In this document: piece after piece, positions 57,219-64,000 of the stretch
Layout of the letters: every line of letters starts with the position of its first letter
Numbering within the stretch: the stretch's first letter is position 1
DNA from: Blumeriella jaapii
Taxonomy: Eukaryota; Ascomycota; Leotiomycetes; Helotiales; Drepanopezizaceae
Direction: 5' to 3'
Assembly (NCBI GenBank): GCA_009599575.1
Contig: VWND01000001.1
Coordinates: forward strand, 1,426,001 to 1,490,000
DNA: 64,000 nucleotides
Made by a program: the position numbers and the translations under genes
Notes under the pieces: model-generated
What the model was told of the DNA's origin: nothing
Seen by the model: the letters and a program-made list of their open reading frames with translations, nothing else
Database searches by the model: none

Positions 57219-57631
57219 TGTAAGGATTGAAAGGCAGGGAAACACTAGTTCAGACAATAGAGCTCAGATAAGGTTGGGTTGATAGTCAGACTGATCTCTA
57301 CCTTCTACATCTCTAGTAGAAGGCGTGTATAAGTACAAAAGGAGGGGTGGAGCCCTCGAGAAGAGTATTTCCCAGGAAACCAGGCGAACCCCATTTAGTA
57401 TGCTCTCCAGCCCCCATCCCGACCTCTTCTCAATCCTTCTCAATATAACCCTAATAACTGGTTCCTTAGCAATCACTCCCATAGAGTGTTTTACCTAAAT
57501 GTCATCTCCAGCCCCCACAGTACTATCCGGCCCCCACGGCCTATCCGCAGAGAGTGCTATTCGAGGGTTGGTAGGAGGCAGAGGGTCTTGGCGGATCACC
57601 TGACTCATACACGTGATGTTGGTTCCTGACA
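57219..57631 (-). repeat. 3' LTR of chromovirus copy B
   Basis: 413 bp with TG...CA ends (TGTAAGGATTGAAAGGCAGG to TTGGTTCCTGACA). The same-length partners are at 51807-52219 (inverted) and 53859-54271. Confidence 0.95.
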
Positions 57632-57645
57632 TTACCCCCCCCTCT
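57632..57645 (-). other. Polypurine tract of copy B
   Basis: On the minus strand AGAGGGGGGGGTAA lies directly before the TGTCAGGAACC start of the 3' LTR, the standard site for plus-strand priming in reverse transcription. Copy A has the decayed equivalent at 54272-54285. Confidence 0.8.
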
Positions 57646-57719
57646 AGGCCTTTGGTCCCCAAAGGCGACTGATTTCTTTGTGCGTATGGCGTGCGTTACG
57701 CCTTCGAAATGACGTGCGG

Positions 57720-57783
57720 TTTCTTCCGCTTTCGGTCGTGAATTGTAGCTGTTTCTTCCGCTTTTGGTCGTGAATTGTGGCTG
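57720..57783 (+). repeat. Two tandem 32-bp units upstream of the antisense gene
   Basis: TTTCTTCCGCTTTCGGTCGT... followed by a second copy with two substitutions (TTTCTTCCGCTTTTGGTCGT...). The pair is also present in copy A at the matching place. It lies about 200 bp before the start codon of the plus-strand gene, so a promoter function is possible but not shown. Confidence 0.75.
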
Positions 57784-57966
57784 TTCTGCTGTTCTGTTTC
57801 TTTGTTTTCGGTAGCGCTCGCATCTTCGTTGAAAGGGCCTTCTTCCTTAAAATGGCCGCCATCTGCCTGCTCAACTTCTTCTTCTTCTTCTTCATCTTCA
57901 TCTTCTCATCAGCTCTCTTCTACCCCAATCAACTGCCTCTCGCCGCGTTCGCCGCGAACTCTCAAA

Positions 57967-58758
57967 ATGCCCTTGACTTCTATCTGCCTTCGGTGCGCCC
58001 GCCTGATCTCACGCGAAGGCATCACAGCGGACTCCTTGCCCCTTTGCGTTTTCGAGCTTCCCAGCGTGAAATGCAACCGCTGCAGAGCTTCGCACACTCA
58101 GTGCCTTCCTGTGAATCCCCTAGACCTCTACTCGAACTCGCTTCTAACTAGCTACAGGTTCCTGCCGCACGCGCCACCGAGGCGCAAACCCTTCTCGCGG
58201 GCCTCAACGATTTTATAGATCGTTTCGATGCTGCCACCGCCGCTGCCGCCCCTCCTCCTCCTGCTGCCGAGGCCAAAGCTCTTGCTAAGACCTTTGTCGA
58301 CCTTATCACCCACGACGCCTATATAAGTCGTTCAAAAGGGGGTGACGCTTCGGCTCCTATAGTAGTCGGAGGTCGTGCGAATCGCGCCGCGGCTCGGGCT
58401 GCCGCTGCTGCTGCTGCGCCCGTTCCTGCCGGTTTGGCGGCTGCTGCTGTTTTGGGGGCCTTGGCTGCGCCGGCCCCCCCATCTAACGACGCCAGTATGA
58501 GACGTATCCTCCGACGTCTCGAAGACGTCGCTCGGACCCACTCTGACCAGTTGGGTCAAATTCTGGATTCCCACGAGCATATCGTGGCTGCAATTCAGGA
58601 TTCGACTACGGCTATCGTAGGAGCCTTGACTGGGGTGAGTCGAATACTCTGCGAGTTCGTTTGGTACTAATTCCTTTTAGCCTGCCGCTGCTCCTGAGTC
58701 TGAAGGAGATGGCGATGACGATGGGGAGGGGGATGACGATGAAGATGAATTGGCTTAG
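57967..58758 (+). CDS. Antisense accessory gene of the chromovirus, Cys-rich N-terminus and acidic tail
   Basis: A spliced gene on the strand opposite to gag-pol. Exons 57967-58110, 58158-58634 and 58681-58758 are all in phase 0 and give 232 residues. Intron 1 (47 nt) is GTGAAT...CTAAC...CTACAG; intron 2 (46 nt) is GTGAGT...TACTAAT...TTTTAG. The first 48 residues hold six Cys (7, 10, 27, 36, 39, 46), including KCNRCRASHTQC, a CX2CX6C half-site like that of Zn2Cys6 fingers. An Ala/Pro-rich middle follows, then a charged helical stretch (ASMRRILRRLEDVARTHSDQ) and a very acidic C-terminus ending DEDELA. Its TAG stop overlaps the TAA of pol on the other strand in the tetramer TTAG. Function unknown; a nucleic-acid-binding or nuclear role is inference. 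The start codon choice excludes an upstream in-frame Ser-rich extension. Confidence 0.75.
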
Positions 58759-61700
58759 CGGCGGTTCTGGGGTTTTCTAGGTGTTCTTGTTTTCTTTTCC
58801 TTGCCCCTGCGGCGCGCATTCGTTACTGCTCCGTTGCTATCACCTGTCGTATCTTTCAAGTATTCTTCTACAACCTCTTTTGCGTTCGTAAGGTGGTTTT
58901 CTGGCTCCCAGGAGTCTTCGCTTGGTGAATAGCCCTTCCATCGCACCAAGTAATATCGGCCCTTTTCTGTATCTTTGTGAGCCTGTATTGATTTGACCTC
59001 GTATTCTTCGGGTTCTTGGAGTTCTACTATACTATCCTTCGGCTCGGTGTCGTCCCGACCCTGCCAAGGTTCTAGTAGGGAAACGTGGAAGGTATCGTGA
59101 ATACGATATTGAGGAGGGAGCTCGAGTTGGTAAGCTTGGCCGTGCTCGTGTATAACTCGCTTGATCTTGAAAGGCCCTAGATATTTATCTGAAAGCTTTC
59201 GAGAAGGTCGCAGCTGTCGGAGGTTTTTGGTCGACAATAATACTTTGTCGCCTACTTGAAATCTAGTCTTCTTGTGTTTAGCGTCGTAGAACCTCTTGTG
59301 GTTCGCGTTGGCTTCTCTTAGCTTTCTACTGAGTACTTCTCTTTCTTCTTGCAATATTCTACTCTCGTTCTTCCGCTGACGGTACCCCCCCTTCTACGAC
59401 GTCGCTCTCGACGTTGCTGCCAAGTTCTGGGTGAAAGCCGTACAGCATGCGAAAGGGGGTAGAACCCGTAGAGGCGTGTATCGAGTTGTTATACGTAAAC
59501 TCGGCTAAGGCAAGCTTCGTAGCCCAATCGTCTTGTCGATAATCGCAGTACGTGCGAAGGTAGAATTCTAAAACTTGATTTTGACGTTCCGTTTGGCCAT
59601 CGGTCTGAGGATGGAAAGCGGTGCTTAATCGACGTCGTATCTGTAGGTGGAACATTACTGAAGACCAGAATTTACTAGTGAAAACTGACCCTCTGTCTGT
59701 AGTAATCCCCTTAGGGCAGCCAAAATCTTTGTAGACGTGCTGTATGAATATCTCAGCCAAATCTGGGGCTGAAATCGTCTTCTGTGTCGGTATGTATCTC
59801 GACAGCTTCGTGTATCGGTCTACTATAACGAGTATAGAATCGTAAACACGACCTCGTCTCTTGCTAGGGGGTAGACCCGTAATGAAGTCCATGGTTATCT
59901 CTTCCCAAGGTCTCGTAGGGGTCGAAAAGGGGGCTAACTCGCCATAGGGTCGGTGCCTTCTAGGCTTGCCTCTCTGGCACTCTCCACACGTATTGACGTA
60001 ACGCTTTACGTCGCCTCGTAAGCCAGGCCAGAAATACTTTCTTTCGACCAGTTCTAGCGTTCGCCGAAAGCCCCAGTGGCCGGCGGTCGGGTCGTCGTGA
60101 TTAATCTTCAATATCTCGCTTCTAATAGCGCTCTCATTCGGAATATACGCACGTCCTCTGTAACGTAGTAATCCATCTTGGCCTATACGCCAGTGTCCCT
60201 CGGACCCGGCTCGACTGCTTTGCGAGGCCGACTCGTACGTCCTCTGTAATACAAAAGAATCAGATCTTTGCAACTCAAGGATAGTCTTGTGAATCGGTTC
60301 TGCTAGCTCGTCATTAGCCGTTTCGGATTGTAGCAACGCAGCGGCTACGCTCCGTGGTATGTACTGTTTGCAACCAGTAACACCAGCAAGGGACAGTCCG
60401 GCGAAGAAGCCTCCTATTTGGCTCCTCCCCGCTTGCTCTCTACCTCCTGATCCCGTCAACAGAGGCTCCGAATACTCATCGGCGCGAGGTGGTCCATGCC
60501 CCGACTTTAGGCGTGTTTCTACTGCGGAGAACACCCTAGAATTTCTCAAATAAGCTAGTCTTAGCTTACGATGCAGCGTAGGCAGCTGCTCGTCATCTTC
60601 TTCTAAATCTTCTTTTAAATCTGGCCGGCGGGAAAGACCATCCGCCGGGTTAGAAACTCCTGTTCTATACTCGATTGCAAAATCGTATTCAGCTAGCTCG
60701 TCGGCCCACCTCGCTTGGCGTCCGTTTAGACGTCTCTTCGTAAGGAAGTATTTCAGATTGTGGTGATCTGTACGCACAGTGATAACGTCAGAGGCGCCAC
60801 GTAGATATTGGCTCCACTGTCTGAAAGCGTGAACTATAGCCATTAGCTCAGCGTCGTGGACCTCGTATCTTTGTTCTATGGGGGAAAGCTTCTTCGAATA
60901 GTACGCGATGGGGTGCCAACGTGCCCCCGCACCCTCCCCGAACAATTGGGATAATATTCCGCCTATAGCGAATTTCGAAGCGTCTGTTTCGACTTGGATC
61001 TTCAATCGAGGGTCGAAATGGCGTAGAATCGGTGCTTGGCAAAACTTTTCTCTTAGAAGTAAAAAGGCGAGCTTCGCTTCGAGTGGGAAACGAAAGGGCC
61101 CGACATCTTTCCTCGTTGCATCCCCTTTAGAAGATCTGTAATAGGTCGGCAAAGCTTAGCGTAGTTCTCAATAAAACGTCTGTAGAAGTTGGTGAAACCC
61201 AAGAACACTTGAATATCTCGCCACGTAGTAGGAGGGGGCCATTTCCGAATACTATCCACTCTCCCTGGGTCCATCTCAATTCCCGTAGGAGTAACGACGA
61301 AGCCTAGGAACTCAACCGTATTCGTATCGAAGGCACATTTTTTCAGATTTCCGTAAAGTTTGTTAGCACGGAGTCTTTCGAGAACTTCTTTTACCGCGTT
61401 TGTGTGATCGTCGGGGTTTTCGGAGAATATTAGAATATCGTCGAGGTAAACTACACACGTAACATCCACTAAACCGACTAAAGCTTGATTAATATATGCT
61501 TGGAAGGTTGCTGGTGCGTTCGAGAGGCCGAAGGGTAATACGCAGTACTCGAAGTGTCCGTAACGAGTGCGAAACGCAGTCTTCCACTCATCTCCCTCCC
61601 TTATTCGAAGGCGGTGGTACGCCCAAGTGAGGTCTAGCTTGGTGAATATTTTAGCTCTTCTCAAACGATCCAAAGTTTCGCTTATGAGGGGTAGGGGAGT

Positions 61701-62483
61701 TCGATTCTTAACCGTAACTGCGTTTAGACCCCTATAATCGACGCATAATCGTAAACTTCCGTCTTTTTTCGGTATGAACATTACCGGTGCGCCGGCAGGG
61801 CTAGTAGACCTTCTTATCCAGCCTTTTTCTAAGCTCGAATCGAGATATTCGCGTAATTCGGTGAGTTCAGATTCCGACAAAGGGTAGACTGGTCCCCAAG
61901 GGGGGTCCTTCCCCTCCGCGAGGTCTATTCGATGCTCCATAGGATGGTGAGGAGCTAGGGTAACCGCGGCGGTATCGTCGAATACGTCGGCGTAGTCGTC
62001 GTATTTGGAGGGTAATTGGTGCTGTTTTTCAGTAGCTTTCTTCAAAACGATACAAAACGCTTGCTCCCTCTTGGATTCCTTCTTGAAACGTTTGACTGTA
62101 ACGAGATTAAGCTGTAAGCGTTCGACTGGGTATCGCCACGACTTAGCTCGAAAGCTTATAGCGGGGTCGATATCTCGCAACCAAGGGAACCCTAGAATAA
62201 GTGAAACCCCTGGGATATCTATATCGCAAGCCACGAAATCGCTCTGTATCTCTTTAGTTGTTCCATAACTATCAGTGGCGCGAATGGGTTGCGTATGCGT
62301 GCCGTAGGTGGTTACTTCTCTTCCCTCAACCGTAGATAGGTCAATACGTTCTTGAGTTGGTTTCCATTCACACTCAACTGATAACTTTTGGGTTACGCAG
62401 TTTTTCTCCGCGCCGCAGTCGATGAGAGCTCGTTCCGTACGAGTTTCGCCCTTGGCTCCCTTAATCTCGACTGAAATTATCAT
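58755..62483 (-). CDS. Pol polyprotein of chromovirus B, two frameshifts
   Basis: Minus strand in three frame segments: 61053-62483, 59359-61152 and 58755-59354. Order: aspartic protease ([10 protein letters not shown], with Cys where Ser or Thr is usual), reverse transcriptase ([28 protein letters not shown], catalytic [11 protein letters not shown]), RNase H ([22 protein letters not shown]), integrase zinc finger (H..H and CGECQRGK), integrase core ([35 protein letters not shown]) and a C-terminal chromodomain ([18 protein letters not shown]). The chromodomain defines a chromovirus and usually steers integration to marked chromatin. One G is missing near 61122 (expected [16 protein letters not shown]), and one base is extra near 59360; copy A is in frame at the second site. 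So B as read cannot make full-length Pol without frameshifting. Confidence 0.93.
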
Positions 62484-62527
62484 TCTCTGCCTTTCTTCTT
62501 CGCTCGATCTTGTTGGCAGCGACGAAA

Positions 62528-63820
62528 TTAAGATCGAGCGGGAGCTTTTCCCGAATCCTTAGATTTGTTAGCTTCGGGGCAGTTTGGGGCTATATGTCCT
62601 TTTCTGTTGCATTTATAGCATTCGACTTCTGGACAATTGGCCATGCGGTGCCCTTCCTTTTGGCAGCGACTGCACTTCGAAGGGTAAGAGGAGTCGTTAG
62701 GAGTTCTAGGATTCCAAGGGATTTTGTTAGGGTTGTCGTTTTCTCGCTTTCGTTTTTCTCCTTGTGACGTATTCTCGAATCGAGGACGGTATGTATCTGT
62801 TCTAGCCCTTGAGCCTTGATCGTGAGTATAGGTCTTTTCCTCCCTCTTCTCCTTGCGCTCGTCTCGTCGTCTATTATCTTTCGTTTCGTCGCTGATGACT
62901 TTATTAGCACTTTCGATACGACGAGCGATTGATACCAATTCTTCGTGCGAGCTTGTAGCTGCAGTATTGCTTCGTTTGATGATTTCTTCTCGAAGAGTAG
63001 GTCGGAGTTTTGCGAAGAGCATCCTCCTCCTAGTCGCATCGTCTGTTATTTGCAACTGCTGTTCGAGGTTATCCAAATAAGCAACGAAATCGTCAACTGA
63101 TTCATGCTCTCTTTGCTTCGCTTTATCGTATGAATTCGAAGCCGCGATTTCTCGATTTTCCGCATCCATCAGAGAGTCCAACATCCATCTTTTGAAATCG
63201 TCCCATGTGGTTCGAATGTTCGTAGAACGTCGTTCGTATCCGGTCCACCTTCTCTCCATCTTATCGTCGAAGGCTAAAACACAGGCGTCAATTTTCTCTT
63301 GATCGGTACAGAATGTTACCCCTTTATCCTGGCGGAAGCTTCGCTCTGCACGCCGAATGAAAGATTGAGCTTCTTCAGTATTTTTCCCTCGATATGTTGG
63401 GAAGTCTCTCATTTTTGGTGCCCTTCGGCTCGAATTCGCTGTGTCTCCTACAGGAGGTATAGTATGCTCAGAGGAGATGCTAGGTCGTCTCCAATGGGTA
63501 TTGTTATCGTAGTGCTCCGAGGATACCCCATAGTAATCGCCGGCTTGGGTTATTTTCTGTCTTTTTTCAGTTGGGGGGCGGTGTTTAGGGGGTATAGAAA
63601 CCTCTTCTTCGATATCCTCGAAGGCGTCAAGTTCTCGTTGGAGTTGTTTTAACCTCCTCTCGGAGTTCGTCTCGGCGTCTTTTGGTTTCTTCGAGTCTTT
63701 TGATTGTTTCGTGGACCCTTTTCTCAGTCTTTTTCTGCTCCACTTTAGCTCGTATCTCCTCTCCTCTACTCTCCTACGTTCATCGTTCGTTCTCTTCTTG
63801 TTCGACGCGGGTTCGTTCAT
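62528..63820 (-). CDS. Gag polyprotein of chromovirus B, N-terminus frameshifted
   Basis: A 430-residue frame on the minus strand. The middle has the retrotransposon gag domain ([57 protein letters not shown]). The C-terminus has two CCHC zinc knuckles ([14 protein letters not shown] and [14 protein letters not shown]). The first 60 residues of this frame are suspect: in another frame the same DNA reads a regular charged coiled coil ([20 protein letters not shown]), which decayed copy C has in frame. A 4-bp duplication near 63784, a length change near 63760 and an extra A near 63647 account for the difference. The true N-terminus continues to the right, where a frame reading [18 protein letters not shown] is open to the window edge. 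Confidence 0.85.
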   Translation of the reverse strand: MNEPASNKKRTNDERRRVEERRYELKWSRKRLRKGSTKQSKDSKKPKDAETNSERRLKQLQRELDAFEDIEEEVSIPPKHRPPTEKRQKITQAGDYYGVSSEHYDNNTHWRRPSISSEHTIPPVGDTANSSRRAPKMRDFPTYRGKNTEEAQSFIRRAERSFRQDKGVTFCTDQEKIDACVLAFDDKMERRWTGYERRSTNIRTTWDDFKRWMLDSLMDAENREIAASNSYDKAKQREHESVDDFVAYLDNLEQQLQITDDATRRRMLFAKLRPTLREEIIKRSNTAATSSHEELVSIARRIESANKVISDETKDNRRRDERKEKREEKTYTHDQGSRARTDTYRPRFENTSQGEKRKRENDNPNKIPWNPRTPNDSSYPSKCSRCQKEGHRMANCPEVECYKCNRKGHIAPNCPEANKSKDSGKAPARS

Positions 63821-64000
63821 CAGCCAGATGAATCAGGGTCTCGGTGGAGGGTCCTCCCGAATCGCCTTGAGCGTGGCCTCCTTCAGTGATTTCTTCGATA
63901 GAAGGAGTTGGGGAGTCGTCGCGCCCTGGTGGTGGGGTATTTTCGACCCCTGGTGAGGCTGGTGACGTCAGGGGAGACGATGGTACGGGGTCTCCCTGAG
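63786..64000 (-). CDS. N-terminal part of chromovirus B gag, continues past window
   Basis: An open minus-strand frame entering from the right edge. It is Pro/Ser-rich ([20 protein letters not shown]), then [18 protein letters not shown], and stops at a TGA created by a 4-bp duplication. The matching part of copy C (LANERIRAEQKEND, 52550 on) continues without that duplication, so this is gag sequence upstream of the frame called at 62528-63820. The start codon is outside the window. Confidence 0.65.

Larger units (their letters stand above)
57219..64000 (-). mobile_element. Ty3/gypsy chromovirus copy B, partial (5' end outside window)
   Basis: A minus-oriented LTR retrotransposon not affected by RIP. 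In its own direction it has gag (two zinc knuckles), pol (protease, RT, RNase H, integrase, chromodomain), an antisense spliced gene, a purine tract and the 3' LTR. The 5' LTR and primer binding site lie past 64000. It is inserted into copy A at 57218/57219. Coding capacity is interrupted by several small frameshifts in gag and pol. Confidence 0.93.

Noticed and set aside
57775..57966. Upstream in-frame extension of the antisense gene (Ser-rich)
   Set aside because: It is low in complexity (TCT/TTC repeats); the ATG at 57967 directly precedes the first Cys pair and is a better start.
1..64000. tRNA, rRNA or snRNA genes
   Set aside because: I looked by eye for B-box-like GGTTCGANTCC and other conserved elements and found none convincing; a tRNAscan/Infernal run would be decisive.

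Overview
The window looks like a filamentous ascomycete (Pezizomycotina) chromosome. The protein families are fungal (Npr3, Cox19, Clf1, Prp31, Prp5, a two-box mitochondrial HMG protein, Zap1-like and Nrg1/Ezf-like C2H2 factors, a modin-like protein). Introns are mostly about 46-110 nt with GT/AG ends and CTRAY branch sites, and old transposons show C-to-T/G-to-A decay of the RIP (repeat-induced point mutation) type. I cannot place it to order or genus from sequence alone.

Layout: 1-51 kb is host DNA with single-copy genes separated by long spacers. The spacers are full of simple repeats, especially TACAG/CTGTA and GTAG/CTAC units. Gene order is: bHLH factor (+, 2.0-3.7 kb), npr3 (-, 6.7-8.9), cox19 (-, 9.5-10.2, four exons), RS-rich DUF3824-like protein (-, 12.3-14.7), modin-like protein (+, 16.8-18.5), clf1 (-, 19.1-21.1) divergent from prp31 (+, 21.4-23.3), a 13-kb gene-poor stretch (23.3-36.6), C2H2 factor (+, 36.6-37.5), mitochondrial HMG protein (-, 41.4-42.5) divergent from prp5 (+, 42.9-46.7), small MGN-type protein (-, 47.0-47.4), Zap1-like factor (+, 48.5-50.8).

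51.3-64 kb is a nest of transposons. From left to right it holds a decayed Tc1/mariner piece; the 5' LTR and gag part of a Ty3/gypsy element (copy C, plus orientation); an LTR of an unrelated element (D); the 3' LTR and 3' half of a second copy (A, minus orientation); and a third copy (B, minus orientation) inserted into A and running off the right edge. C, D and A are AT-rich and RIP-like; B is not. The family is a chromovirus: gag with two zinc knuckles, then protease, RT, RNase H, integrase and chromodomain.

The most interesting feature is a spliced three-exon gene on the strand opposite to gag-pol, between the pol stop and the 3' LTR. It encodes a 232-residue Cys-rich, acid-tailed protein. 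Its stop codon overlaps the pol stop, and the same arrangement survives in the decayed copy A.

Three splicing factors (Clf1, Prp31, Prp5) lie within 28 kb, and two of them share a 285-bp promoter. Npr3 links the window to TORC1 nitrogen signalling, Cox19 and the HMG protein to mitochondria, and the Zap1-like factor to zinc homeostasis. Several otherwise intact genes (prp5, the HMG protein, the DUF3824-like gene, the copy-B retroelement) carry single-base frameshifts, so base-level assembly errors should be considered throughout.
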